NCBI GenBank assembly: GCA_021209875.1
Contig: JAGYVD010000007.1
Coordinates: 1,860,001-1,924,000 of the forward strand
DNA: 64,000 nucleotides
Direction of reading: 5' to 3'
Source of the DNA: Rosellinia necatrix
Lineage: Eukaryota; Ascomycota; Sordariomycetes; Xylariales; Xylariaceae
Under the pieces are notes generated by a model that saw only the letters and a program-made list of their open reading frames with translations, did no database searches and was not told where the DNA came from. The translations under genes and the position numbers were made by a program. Positions 11,932-23,599 of the stretch are shown piece after piece. Position 1 is the first letter of the stretch; each line of letters begins with the position of its first letter.

Positions 11932-12657
11932 CTACTTCTTATTCTTACGGAAATCTTCCAACCTATTTCGCTGTAGGCCAGATTGATCGAAATTCGAGGG
12001 ATCCAGCCATTTCTGTAGTGCACCCTTGACATCTGGCCAGTCCTCGTCGACCATGGCGAACCAAGCAGTATCTCTATTCTTTCCCTTGACGACCATGTGC
12101 TTTCTAAAAACACCCTCAAAGGAGAAACCGAATCTTAGTGCGGTCCTGCGGCTCGCAGCGTTCAACGAGTCGCACTTCCACTCATATCGGCGATAGCCCA
12201 GGTCCTCGAACGCGTGCCTGGCCATTAAGTACATAGCCTCCGTCGCAGCGGAGGTGCGTTGAAGCTTTGGTGAATACAGGACTCCCGTTTCGGCCGTGCG
12301 ATTGCCGAGGTCGACCCTCATATAACTTGCGCAGCCTACCACGTTGTCGGCTCCGTCAGCGGTGATGGGCTGACCTGTTGGGATGATGGCGTAAGCGATG
12401 GTGTCCTCGCTTACGACCGCCGGTTGCAGCATTTCATACAGACCGTTCACGTCCTCGAAGGGGCCGTCGGACATGTAATCCCAGAGGTGTGCGTTCCCGT
12501 CGCCTGCCAAATTCGTATACAATGTCTTGAGGTGCTCGACAGTCAGGCCGATCAGCGTGACATGCTGGCCAGAGAGTTTCGTATCTTGAGAGGGAAAGAT
12601 TGCAGGGCGAATAAACTCAACTGGCTCGCCAAGTGACCTGAGTTGATGCGAGGTCAT
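11932..12657 (-). CDS. GNAT-family N-acetyltransferase (RimJ/RimL-like)
   Basis: Acetyl-CoA-dependent acyltransferase of the GNAT superfamily, 241 residues, one exon. I chose the ATG at 12657 (MTSHQLRSLGEPVEF); upstream codons in frame are low-complexity and basic. The fold is visible as an N-terminal strand pair (LSGQHVTLIGLTVEHLKTLY), a central segment ending in GVLYSPKLQRTSAATEAMYLM, where RimJ-type enzymes bind acetyl-CoA, and the conserved C-terminal stretch YEWKCDSLNAASRRTALRFG followed by FEGVFRKHMVVKGKNRDTAWFAM. Fungal relatives are usually unnamed; the acceptor (amine, amino acid or protein N-terminus) cannot be told. Its neighbours give no pathway hint. Confidence 0.9.
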   Translation of the reverse strand: MTSHQLRSLGEPVEFIRPAIFPSQDTKLSGQHVTLIGLTVEHLKTLYTNLAGDGNAHLWDYMSDGPFEDVNGLYEMLQPAVVSEDTIAYAIIPTGQPITADGADNVVGCASYMRVDLGNRTAETGVLYSPKLQRTSAATEAMYLMARHAFEDLGYRRYEWKCDSLNAASRRTALRFGFSFEGVFRKHMVVKGKNRDTAWFAMVDEDWPDVKGALQKWLDPSNFDQSGLQRNRLEDFRKNKK

Positions 12658-13249
12658 TGTGAAAGCGAGGTTCCTTATTGTCCGGGAGACGTGGCGACAC
12701 TGTTGTGTACGAGAATGGCCCCTGGGATGTTGACTCTGGCGCTTGTTTATAGGGGAAGTCAGGCGATGAGGGGAAACTGAGGTCAAGGCGAGATCCACCC
12801 AGGAAGGACATGGATTGCGACGCGATGCGAAGCAACAGCCCGCCCCGCTCTTCACTATATATCCATGAGGTTAAATGCCACTATCACCGTAATTGTGCAT
12901 CCCTACATATGTCATATGTCCTTCAGGTAAAGCGACAGTGCCAACACTTATCCAACACTTATCCGTCCCTACCTCTCTCATCGAGTGAGTAACCAGACTA
13001 CGTGGTTTACGTAATAGCACGTCGATAGAGATACCGGGGGGGAATATGATGGTAATAATTCAAAGAATCCAATAACTAGTTATACTAATCTCTTAGCTTA
13101 ACTAGGCCATTCCAATATCGATATACCTAATGCGAGACAGTACAGATATCGTAAAGACAGCACCATCATGAGTTACATCCAATTCGTATTCAGTCATCAA
13201 TAGGGAGCCACATCCGTCCCAGTCGGTGTGCCATTCCGTTTCCTATCTC
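12658..13249. other. Intergenic region upstream of acetyltransferase
   Basis: About 600 bp between the acetyltransferase start and the cutinase stop. It contains a direct repeat of the phrase AACACTTATCC at 12942-12964 and AT-rich DNA at 13050-13200. No gene is supported. Confidence 0.45.
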
Positions 13250-13988
13250 TCATCGCTTGGCGACGATGAACTGAGCAGCCGCCGAGGCAAACGTAGCCAC
13301 CTCAGCCGAGTGGACGCTAAGACTGTCTCCCGTCGCGCAGAACGTGTCGTGCACCTTGCAATACATCTGAATGACGCTGCCGTATGTATTCAACTTGGCG
13401 AGGCTATCACCACCTCGAGAGAATATGCCGCTCTTCGTCGCATCTCCAACGTCGAAACTTTGACCGGTGGTGTAAGTTGGGTCACCAAACGAGACGACGG
13501 CCCGGACTTGTGCAAGTTAGCCGACTTATTCACTGGCAGTGGACGGGGGAGGTCAGCCTACTGTTCTTCCTGTATGTTTCGCTCAGCGGGGCCGGCTTCA
13601 ACACGCCGCCGGCCAATACATCGGTCATGACATTGCCTCCTTGGCTGAACCCCAGGAGGACAATCCGGCTAGAGGAGCCGCAGGCCGCGACGTAGGCCTG
13701 GATCTTATTAATGGTATCCGTAATGCCTTTCGACACAGACGACGGGTATAGATCGTCGCCGTAGATTGTCGCCGGGTAGTCGACGGCAACGCTCACGGAG
13801 CCTGGTACCAGGGCCTTGACCATGCTGGTGACCATGCTCAAGGGCCCTTCACCCGGATCCTCTCCCGAGCCTCGGGCGGCGATCATGTACAAGCCGGAGG
13901 CACAGGTAACGGCCGACTCGCTCGGTGCCAATGGAAGGGCCGCTGCCATGGCAGCCAGGCCCAAGGCACAGAGTGATGAGCGCACCAT
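13250..13988 (-). CDS. Secreted cutinase / acetylxylan esterase (CE5 family)
   Basis: Serine esterase expected outside the cell, acting on cutin-like polyesters or acetylated xylan. Exons are 13988-13562 and 13506-13250 around a 55-nt intron (GTAGGC...CAAG), giving 227 residues, the usual cutinase length. A signal peptide (MVRSSLCALGLAAMAAALPLAPS) precedes TCASGLYMIAARGSGEDPG. The nucleophile elbow is GFSQGG (Ser near residue 123). The second exon supplies VVSFGDPTYTTGQSF, a Cys pair around the catalytic Asp (YCKVHDTFC) and the catalytic His in SVHSAE, so the triad and both disulphides are present. Cutinase and acetylxylan esterase share this fold. The GEGPLSMV and GDPTY segments lean toward the acetylxylan-esterase-like branch, but this is not decisive. 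Confidence 0.92.
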
Positions 13989-16900
13989 TTTGATACTCGA
14001 GGAGCGGGTGACCGGAGGTTCGGGAAAGGGATGCGCGAAGCTGACGATGGCTCACTTGAATTATGGCTGAGGATGGGTGACCGACAAATTGCCATTTCCC
14101 ACGGATACACTCTCTGTTTTATACATCTTTGATCTGTGTCCCGACCTACGATGTTACTATTACCATCGAGCTTCTCATTGCACTCGTTACACGTCTTTGG
14201 CTTGCGTGCCTCGCATTAACACCTTCCCAGGCCGGATAGCTAAGCTCAGCTCCAACCACCCGCGCACGCATCTGGATTACTTACAGCAAGATTAGTGGGA
14301 TCGCAGGGAGGGAAAGGATATAATTCCGCGCCCTAACGGTGTGCCACTGTCATGACCTTCTCTTCTTCGGATAGCTTCGTTTTCACGCTGAGACCCCGTG
14401 GCCGAGATGGCCAATATTCCGCGCCGGATCCCCCACATGGCAACCATATACAGCTAACGTGGCGTTACTCCAGCATCCCATTATCCTCAGCCGATGCTCC
14501 CTCTTCAAGAAAGAACACAGGACGTCGATCTGAGTAGATACAAGAGTGAGAATGGGCGCGAGTTGCTCTATTTGGGGATGCCAAGCTCTCTACAAAGCTT
14601 AATCGAGGTACCGAAGGATCTGGGTGCGTTAGCTTGGCTTCGTGTAGACCCTGAATCACGCTAAAACGTGGACGAGGTCATCTGCCATTGGACCCCTCAT
14701 TGGTAGGGCTACCCCCCTCGCCGCGCAAGAGGGAGACGGTAAATGGATTCTGAGTCCATCCACACCGCACACCGCGCTCGCTAGCCGAGGCGGGTTCAAT
14801 TCCTTTATCCATCGACAAACACAAACTTACGGGTAGCCAGCCTACCTCGATACCACCCATCCGAAGACCCCTACGAATATGCTGATTTATCCTTTCTGAC
14901 AATATGCAATTGACATGTTGTCCGAGGACTTGACCACTGTACTGCACACGGCTAGGAACAGGAAAAAGGCTCCGTAGGAAATGAGGTTGGTATATCTCGT
15001 AGCCGTCCTAGCGGAAGACTTCGCGCCGTAATCCGACCGAGGACAAGAGCGAGGTCGGATATGGTATGTACCATGTATGCGTATGTGTATAGCTTGTGGG
15101 GGGTTCCGACATCCCTATCCCTGATCCGGAAGGTCTGTAGATCAATATAATGATAAATCAGATGTGAGCCAAAGAACCAGACCACGGGATAAGAGTGCTG
15201 GCGTCGACAAAATTGACGGATTATGTCTTCTTACCGTTGTTAAAAGTATCGCCTGTGTTACAGGCATGGCCAGCGTTGAACCCGATGCACGGAATGATCC
15301 CGCTATGTTGGCGTGACACGGAAGCGACTTGCAACCTTCCTGAGAGGACTTTGGTTGTTATCATGGGAACTTTAAGGCCAAGCAGAATACGTTTGTTTCG
15401 GCAATATCGGATGACGATCGGAAACTAGTTTTCTCCCTAAACCTTTATTAGGTTAGATGCAGTTTGCTTAGATGCTGAAAGAAGAAAGCCATGCAGGACA
15501 ACGCGAATGTTCTGTTTGATCTTTGGGATTTACAACAATGCGAGAGATAAATGGAGATGTAAAGAGGTAGGGTCTAAATTTATGAGCCTATTCGTATCAT
15601 TATGATAGTTGAGTACGGCGGAAAATTAGGCTCGTGCAAGAACTGCCATCTTATGGTTTAAAATCGCCGTGTTATAACAACACTAAAGCATCCGCTAATT
15701 CGCATTTGCTGTCAAGCAGTCTTGGAAATGTTTAATTTAACTTGCTAATGCCATATAAGGTAACAAGGCGTGTATCGTCGTCTCTGTCGTTGAAAATCGT
15801 CTACGAAGTCCAATTGTCCTGTGGAGAGCTATAGTTGACAAATCTTATAGCTATGGGTCGAAATAAAAGTAGCTATGTGACACCACAGTGAAATAATGAT
15901 TTCAACGTTAAATCTACCTGCTTGAGGATCTAATATCGCATATAGTACGTCTTGGGTGGCATCGTTGGTTTCATAGCAAGCAGTAGGTATTATGGACTAG
16001 CCAACGGGTGTCCCGTAACTTAAAACACTTCAACGGCGTTAAATTTGGTATGAATAATTGATACCTATATGGGAATTATTCAAGCGGCGAAATCTGTGTT
16101 TACAGTCAGAATTAAAGACAGAGAAACCTGACAATGAAACAGAAGAAATTTAAAACCGTCTGTACATGCAATCTTGTCAGGTCCAATAATGACCCTGCTA
16201 GCTACCACCCGACACCCAGGGTGGTTCTAGTACTGGAAATGGGTGTATATAAGGACCTTCGGGACCCCCTTGGGTCTTGAAGGGTTCAGGAATCAATTGT
16301 TAACCCCATTGAGCCCTAAATACTACCACCACAACCCCCCTACGGCCTAGAACATGCCTATCTATTCACTCCGTGATCCCTACGACTGACAAATCTGTAA
16401 CGTCTGTACAATTAATAGTCGGGGCCAAGGAGAACGAAAACCCATACGTGTAAAAGTATTGAATGATCATTCCTAATTAAAGCAAGGGCATTATTGTTTA
16501 AAAGCACTTTGCAATTGATATGGGTATTCTACGTGGCAAAGCTCACCTCGCCACCTACCCAATTCCTCCAGATGGGAATGAGATTAAGCAACGGCTTGAC
16601 TGTCAACGTCACGGTGTCATCTGCTGTTAACAAGGGAATGTATTTTGAACCGTGAGAGCGTGTAAAGCATTACAACTGAGATATAGGAAAAGGAGAAAGA
16701 GAAATTTAAGAGGTCTGCTATCACCCGATAAGGTGTCTCCAATATATGCCTAGAATATCTGACACGTTCAAGTATCTAGTCTAGTCACCTAACTATACAG
16801 GTTGTGCAATAACTATTAAAGGGCTCTTTGATATTGAAGACTAGACTTGGATATGAAGGGGTCATGGTGGCTGGAGGGTTACGAGACTCAAACTCAACGG

Positions 16901-18719
16901 CTTTACTGAAAATTCTTGTATCTCGAACATCTAATTTGTGTGAATTTAACGCTGGTGGGACAGGAAATAAACTCTTGGATGACACAGCTAAGTCTATCTC
17001 TCTAAGTTTAAGTTTATATGAGAAAGGTACATGGCTTGCGTCAATAGAACCGTAAGGGAGTGTAATTTTGGCAGAAGAATCATATAGCCTGGCCAAACGG
17101 CCCAGAATGGGGAAGTTCAAATTGATGACTAGGTTAGTAGCCTGGCCAATTTGCTTCTTTATAATTTCGTTCTTGCGTCTATTAGCGACGCCAATTAATC
17201 ACTCCTTGCTTTGGTATGAGGCATTGTCTAACAAATAACCATATATTCGCACGTATCGGCCTTCCAACACGGTTCATGTCCCGACCAGTCGTCATCATTT
17301 CTCTTGATAAATTGCCTGTTAGGTGATTGACACATCTGCCACAGGAGTCAGAAGATATGCTTGCGCTTCTCACCTGTTGATAGGCAGAAATCCTCTGCTA
17401 GCTTTTGTATCCCATACCACCTGATCAGTTTATCGCCGCTTCTCGCTTCATCGTGACTCATCTGAAGAATGAATTATACGAACCTTGATTGTGTAGAAGT
17501 TAGCTGTGCACTTTGGGCGTAATTTGATACACACGCTCATAGACTCCCGTGAGGCCTAAGCTGTCATTATCGGGGTGTAGGAGGCTGGGTATGGAAGGGG
17601 GTATGAACGCGACGCGACGCGGCGTGGGTCAGGCGATCAGCTACTAACTCATAGAAACGACATACTTTCGGAAAACCTAATGTCGTAGTGGAAATTCAAG
17701 GATAATCAGGGGCATAGTTATAAACATACGTCATCCATCATCCATCAAACTCCACTGGTGCGCGACGGAGACTAAGGGGCTATCACTGGAACAAAGATTT
17801 GAGCATACATCCTTAGTGGCCTTTCCCGACTATAATTCACCGACAAGATGCATTGTATCACATACTACAGCTCTAATGCCCCTTTCCTAATAAGTAAAGG
17901 GGGGCGGGGTGTTGGGTATGACAGAATGCATGTCTAAGATATTGCATAGGTACGAGCTAGATGTATAAATGTTGACCTTAGTAAACATGTAGAACAACTA
18001 CATTCGACAAGGTGAAATGATATGACAGTATATTCAAGTCCCAAGGGTTTTGCCTGAGAGTAGGACAGCATTCAGGACCAAGCCACACCAAGCCCCTAGG
18101 CGTTGTGCTCCTCTATATTCTATACCAATTACCTGAAAATGTTCGAGGCCGTGACGTTGTAGAGCATGCAGTAATGAGGAAAAACGTAGATGCCTAGATT
18201 CATACTACTTGGATTCATCAATTGGGCATAGAGCAGCCTCGCTCCTTAGAGAGTCGTCCCGCCCTTGAGGTGGCCCCATGTAATGGCACCGGGGCCCGGG
18301 CTTCCCGCGACTAACGGCCCTTCCAACCCTAGCTGTTCATAATACACGGTAGCATACAGTTACGGGTGTACTGCTAGCTCCAAAATCGTCTGACTACCTG
18401 ATTAATCTTTTGGCGAAATCAATTTAACCAGCATACTCCTGGCACCCACCGGCCCCTTCGAATAAACCGAACACCGTTATTTTTTTTCATGGGAACACAA
18501 ACACAACACACTGACATACCCCTTAAAAATGAGCGCAGAGGTTATGGTGTTATGTTACCCTGCCTCGATCTTAGTTTGAATCTTCCCATACTAGCATACA
18601 CGAATTAGCTTTGATCATTTGAATCATCGAACAGAAAAAGATAAGCTTTGATGAAATAGTCCTTGCATAAATAGGCGTTTATCATTCTAAAGGCCATCGA
18701 CAAAAGAATGATGGGAGAA
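13989..18719. other. Gene-poor region of 4.7 kb
   Basis: No open frame above 111 codons occurs and none has recognisable motifs. The sequence is moderately AT-rich, not the extreme TA-rich, stop-filled texture of heavy repeat-induced mutation. A C/G-rich block with CCCTTGGGTCTTGAAGGG lies around 16255-16300 and a short G-rich tract near 17896-17912. I see no terminal repeats or transposase motifs. It may hold promoter DNA for the cutinase at the left and ncRNA that cannot be seen by eye. Confidence 0.45.
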
Positions 18720-20179
18720 TTACTCACGGCCTGCTTGAGCCCACCAATGGTCAGGAATGTCTGCATGCGAGGCAAGACGCTCTATGATTTGGCGCCTCGT
18801 TAGCCGCATGCCCGGAAACAATTCTATTTCAGGGTCGCTTGCGTCGGTAGATCCCGGCGACCGCCTCGATCGTGGTTCGGCCACAACCTCAGCATAGGAG
18901 CGCCGGCTGCGGCTTGCAACCCGGTCTATCGGGTGTTGTTCCATGTCTTCTATGTAATCGTCGCCATCACTTCCGGAATTGTCCATAATAGGGTCACAAG
19001 GGGGGTCAGTCTCCCCATTCTGAATTGTGACAAATGCTACCTCCGAGTTGTCCACGTGTTGAGTTTGTTGAGAGGCAGAAATGACGGTCGACGCAAAGGA
19101 CGAACTGACGCTTGGTGGTTGGGGGTCGGGAGTCAACGTGGATTGAAGTGTGTCCCATACCCCGTCACCTTCGGGACTTAGACTACGGTCTCGGTCTCCG
19201 AGTCCGTCAGCGTATCTGACCCGTTGCGCATGTCGATGAGCCGCGATCGAGCCTGTGGGAACAGGCTGATTGGGGCGGTGAGTATGACGCCGGCGGCGAT
19301 AACGTAAATGCTCGTTTTCGCGGGCCTCCATGCGCGCCCAAATGGAGCGCCCCGACAAGTTCGATGTGGTGTATACAGGAGGTCTCGAGCGGATCTGACT
19401 TTCTATTTGGTTCTGGGGAGGGGTATAGGTGAATAAATCATCTGGCTCTTCCGCTGCAAGGTCGCGTGCTAGTTCATTAGCCGTTTCTTGGTCATGGTAA
19501 CGTCGCTCAAGCTCAAGACGCTGGGCCAACTCCGATATTCGGGGGTTTTCAAGGCGCGGACTTTGACGTCCCGATACACGGCGTACATCGCCAAGACGAG
19601 AGAGATATCGAGTAGATAAATGAGGCTGTAGGGCACTTCGAGCCTGGTTTGATGAGTTGTATTCGCTAGCCTGCGCAGCAGCCATGATGCGAAGTTGGTG
19701 TTCCCGAGATTCGTTTAGTTGGCGACGGCGTTGGTGATTGCGCTCAATGCGACCTATGGGGGATCGCGCATGGGATGGGTCTGCCGCCCGTTTTGCGGCT
19801 GGTTTGGATGGGATGTCAGATTCGACAGGGGGGACAAATAGTCTACAAGGTAGCACATGTTGTGTTAGTTAAGGTGCGGGCGCAACGAGGGGTAGTGTGA
19901 TCGGGTGTCAGTTGCTGATACGCTGGCTGCCTGGGCGGATGAACGGGGGAAGATAACTGCTACAGCGCGCATTGCACTGAAGCCGCGTGGCACGACGGGC
20001 TAGCGTGAATGATAGAAACGACGATGTTGATGCCGATGACGGCTATGACGACGATGACGTCGCGATTAAAAAGAATTAAAAAAATTAAAAATAAAAATAA
20101 AAAAGGATACAGAGGTAGCATGGGGGTGGTATAGGCGCTTGAGCGATCGCGCGATTTGACCAACTTACGGGAGACCCAT
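18720..20179 (-). CDS. Basic, disordered protein of unknown function
   Basis: I do not recognise the family. The main exon (19842-18720) encodes a charged, Arg/Ser/Gln-rich, largely disordered protein. Segments include ISELAQRLELERRYHDQETANELARDL (a probable helix), an acidic patch (SGSDGDDYIEDMEQ), and a C-terminal block, LFPGMRLTRRQIIERLASHADIPDHWWAQAG, that looks folded and conserved. I propose an 11-nt first exon, ATG at 20179 in a strong context (CCAAAATGG), ending before a GTAAGT donor at 20168. It splices to the TAG acceptor at 19843 and gives MGLPLFVPPVESD in phase, 377 residues. That intron would be 326 nt, long for this genome, and contains an A-rich tract at 20069-20105. Alternative starts remain possible. 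Confidence 0.65.
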
Positions 20180-21384
20180 TTTGGTCGCGACTGTGCTTCC
20201 CGCAGGCGCGTACGGCGATAAGGTGATGGACGTTTGGCAACGGACGACTGGCGACGGAGAGCGGAGCGGCGAGCGGCGACTGTGGGCGACTGGGCGATGC
20301 CGGAACGCGCGCGCGACAAGGGGACTACTGCGCGGCGGGTGTGCGCGAACGGGGCTGGGCCACAGAGATCAGAATGGAACCGAGCCGTCCCTTATAATGG
20401 CTCGGGGAATAGGACAGGACGAGGCGATGGACAGAAGTGATGATGCGCGCCGCAGTATAACAATACGGGCAATACGCGCGCACGTGCGGCGGAGACAGTG
20501 CGGTTTTCGATTAGATGGTCGCCGATGGAAGGATGACTTGCGCCGAGGGGTCAGGGCGTCCAAGCGATTAATGAGTGGTGAGAAAGAAGATAGCGACGGG
20601 AAACAAGGAATCCAAAACAGAAGAGGAAATCCCCCAGATGTCGAACATAGTAGGCCACAAGGGGTCGGCAATCCCGCCAATCAACCCTCCTGACTGCTAT
20701 AAGAAAAGGGATAGGTGGGGCTGGCATCGTATACTGCGGCACAAAGGAACCTGCGGCGACAAGGGCGGCCGGATAGTGGGCTACTAGGACAATGGGCGGG
20801 ATCTATATGGGTCTCCAATGTATCCTCCTAACTTCCGAGCGCCTCCATCTCACAGCCGCACATGTATTGGCCCATTCTGAATACCTACGTGCACTTGCGA
20901 CCACTAATGTTAGCGCGTCCCACATCGTACGCTATCTACGAGGTACCCGGGCAGTCCGGGCATCTTGTTGCTGGGGAAGAATAAGAGCTAGTCTGCTGCT
21001 ACGCTAGGTGCATCGCCGCATCGGTAGCTAAGTAGGTATGTGCGCAACATGTATTGCGGGAAACCATGAGCAACCCACAAATAATAGGCTGAGATTTGCT
21101 ATAACATACAAGAGGATATCTGGGGTCTGGGAAACTGCACTCCGATGACTCACTCCGATGTGTAAACAACAATATTCGCTCCATACGGTATATGAACGCG
21201 ACGGCAAATCATTTATCACGCCTACCAGTTTACGGAAACGCCCGTTTCAATCCGACCCCTCCGCCGGGCCACGTGGAGGTGTTGATGATCTTGGCCACGC
21301 GCCCCGGCATTTACTGCGTGGGTAGCAGGAAGAGAGGCGAAAGGATAGAGGCGATAGGGTAGGAGCGGCAAAGGTAGAGGCAAG
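20180..21384. other. Divergent intergenic region
   Basis: About 1.2 kb between the divergently read disordered-protein gene and dihydrofolate synthase. The left 500 bp are GC-rich with a 170-codon plus-strand open frame (20181-20693) of basic, low-information sequence that I do not accept as a gene. Both promoters should lie here. Confidence 0.45.
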
Positions 21385-22599
21385 ATGATCGAGCTGGGGC
21401 TGGCGCGCATCACCGCTCTTCTGAAGAATACCCCACAGTCTTGGAAGGCCATCCATGTGGCTGGCACGAATGGCAAGGGTTCGATATGTGCGTATCTCGA
21501 CGCCATGCTGCGCGCCAACCGACTGTCCCGCGGCAGGTTCACGTCGCCGCACCTCGTCGATCGCTGGGATTGCATCACGATCAACGACAGTGCCGTGTCC
21601 GAAAGCCGGTTCCGCCACTTTGAAGAGCTCGTCAAGAGGCGGGACGAGGAACAGCGTTTAGGTGCCAGCGAGTTCGAGCTGCTCGCCGCCACTGCCTTTG
21701 AGATCTTCGAGGCCGAGAAGATCGAGTTCGGCGTCGTCGAGGTAGGGCTGGGCGGGAGGCTGGATGCCACAAACGCCCTGAAACACAAGACCGTGACGGT
21801 CATCTCCAAGATTGGGCTCGACCATCAATCCTTCCTGGGTAACACCCTCGAGGAGATCGCCCTCCAGAAAGCCGGCATAATAAGATCGGGCGTGCCTTGT
21901 GTGGTTGACGCGAGCAACTTGCCCTCCGTGCTGGATGTGATACGGTCACAGGCCGGTTCACTGCGCACGACTATTAGTCTGGCAAACTTGCAACCTACTA
22001 GCTTCGACGGCGAACTCGGCGAGCAATTGGAGCTACACCAGCAGCGTAACCTACTTTGCGCGTACGAGGCTTTCCATGCCGCTTATCCCGGACATGGTAT
22101 GCCGATGCATGAATTGCTTCGTATAGGCGCAAGTGCCATATGGCCTGGTCGTTTGCAGCGCATCAGTATCCAGAAAATCACCGGGAGGGCGGAGCCCGTC
22201 CTTCTAGATGGTGCCCATAATTCCCAGAGCGCAGAGGTTCTCTCAGCATTCGTTGAGAAGCGGCTCCGGACCCGTGGCAACCCTGTTACATGGGTTCTTG
22301 CTGCGTCCGCGGGAAAAGATATCTCCGATATTCTGAAAATCCTGTTACGCGATGGCGACAACCTCGCCGCAGTGGAGTTTGGACCCGTTGACGGCATGCC
22401 TTGGGTTAGACCAACAGGGTCGGCTACTATCCTTCAGACTATTGATGATGTTGGGATCTCGGTTCCGATACGGCAAGATTCGCAGACGGATGTAAATATG
22501 GCCCTCAATTGGGCTAGCAAAATATCCCACGATGGCCCCCTTGTTATTGCGGGGAGCCTGTATCTGGTTTCCGACGTTCTCAAACTCCTTCGAACATAG
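21385..22599 (+). CDS. FOL3: Dihydrofolate synthase (FolC/Mur-ligase family)
   Basis: ATP-dependent ligase joining dihydropteroate and glutamate to make dihydrofolate in the folate pathway. One exon, 404 residues, from ATG 21385 (MIELGLARITALL), the normal N-terminus. Motifs appear in the expected order: the P-loop HVAGTNGKGS (about residues 24-33), FTSPHLVDRWDCITIN, VVEVGLGGRLDATN in the Mur-ligase core, LDHQSFLGNTLEEIALQKAGI, QRNLLCAYEAF, and LDGAHNSQSAE near the start of the C-terminal domain. Length and motif set fit fungal Fol3 rather than the longer folylpolyglutamate synthase (Met7), and the chain lacks a mitochondrial presequence. No intron or frame break is seen. Confidence 0.93.
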   Translation: MIELGLARITALLKNTPQSWKAIHVAGTNGKGSICAYLDAMLRANRLSRGRFTSPHLVDRWDCITINDSAVSESRFRHFEELVKRRDEEQRLGASEFELLAATAFEIFEAEKIEFGVVEVGLGGRLDATNALKHKTVTVISKIGLDHQSFLGNTLEEIALQKAGIIRSGVPCVVDASNLPSVLDVIRSQAGSLRTTISLANLQPTSFDGELGEQLELHQQRNLLCAYEAFHAAYPGHGMPMHELLRIGASAIWPGRLQRISIQKITGRAEPVLLDGAHNSQSAEVLSAFVEKRLRTRGNPVTWVLAASAGKDISDILKILLRDGDNLAAVEFGPVDGMPWVRPTGSATILQTIDDVGISVPIRQDSQTDVNMALNWASKISHDGPLVIAGSLYLVSDVLKLLRT

Positions 22600-22701
22600 G
22601 AGGTAAGTAGGTGTAGTAACGTATCCTGTCTTAGGCAATTTCGGATAAGATGTTATTATTCTTGATAAAGCCAACTATACACGTCTTCCGTCCGTCACTC
22701 A

Positions 22702-23599
22702 TTATGAGACGGGTCTCTTGCCCCAAACTCTGCTCAGCGTCCAAAAACACAATGTTCCCTGTTCAAATTCTCTGCGGATTTCGTCCACGGCCACCCTTGC
22801 TTGTGCCTCTGTTTTCATCTCTTCTACTTTACCGCTTGCCACCATACCGAGAAAGGTTTGATACGCTAGCCGAAGCATGGATTCCTTAGTCCCTATGTCT
22901 AGGCTCTCATCCGGCGACGTGTGGAAGTCTTTCCCTATTACGTCGACGAACCCGGCTTCTTCCAGGTGTGTTACCAGAGTTGCTGGCATCCTAGATGAGC
23001 GAGTCAGTACACTCTACCGATGTATCACTTACAAAAGAAGCGGGGTAATACCTGAGATCCATGCCGTTAGCGTTACAAAAGCTCCAACTTAACCTCGCGT
23101 ACTTCATCCAGCCCGGCGTGATAGGAAGCACCCTGAACTCGAAGGGGCCTGAATCTTCCCAGAGGATCCACCCTCCCGGCCGCAATAGGGTCATGAAATT
23201 GCGGGCTACGGGAACCCAGTCCTCTTTCCTCAACAGTGACACCAGGAAGCGAGCGTGTACAAGATCAAACTTGCCCAGAAGTTCTGACGGGAACGATCCG
23301 AACACGTCCCCGTATTGTAGTTGAACGTGTGAAGGCAGGTTCGTGGCAAACTTGGATGTATCGATGTCGAAGCCTCGGATTTGCGCATGGGGCAGCTCTT
23401 CCGCAACGGAAATTGCCCAGACGCCCGTCCCCGTACACATATCGGCAATGGCGGGTGACGACAGCGATTCCAGGTCTTTTCGGATCTCTTGCGGCAGCAC
23501 AGTGTTTCCTACCAACGGCATCACCATTTGGTGGTGGTTCCAATCGAGGCGGTCCGCCTCCCATCCCTTTTCTCCGTTGTTTAGGTAGTAGATGCCCAT
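22702..23599 (-). CDS. SAM-dependent methyltransferase (LaeA/TAM-like)
   Basis: Class I methyltransferase, 278 residues. Exons 23599-23052 and 22990-22702 flank a 61-nt intron; the junction restores GMDLRMPATLVTHLEEAGF, a typical continuation in this family. The N-terminus YYLNNGEKGWEADRLDWNHH and the SAM-binding loop IADMCTGTGVWAI (about residues 51-63) are followed by GFDID, the acidic ribose-binding position, then YGDVFG and DLVHARFL. The C-terminal FWTLSRVWGKR closes the domain. Many fungal relatives modify secondary metabolites or resemble the regulator LaeA, but no clear secondary-metabolite gene is adjacent. The convergent FOL3 gene ends only about 100 bp away. Confidence 0.9.

Noticed and set aside
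14735..14805. tRNA-like segment: a 5-bp stem with seven-base loop (ATGGA TTCTGAG TCCAT) followed by GGTTCAATTCC
   Set aside because: The T-arm stem does not pair, spacing is too long for a glutamine tRNA, and no acceptor stem is found.
16785..17120. 111-codon minus-strand open frame in the gene-poor region
   Set aside because: Longest frame there but with no recognisable family, no good start context and no partner exons.
20181..20693. 170-codon plus-strand open frame
   Set aside because: Basic, low-information sequence in GC-rich DNA that overlaps the proposed first exon of the opposite gene; no motifs.
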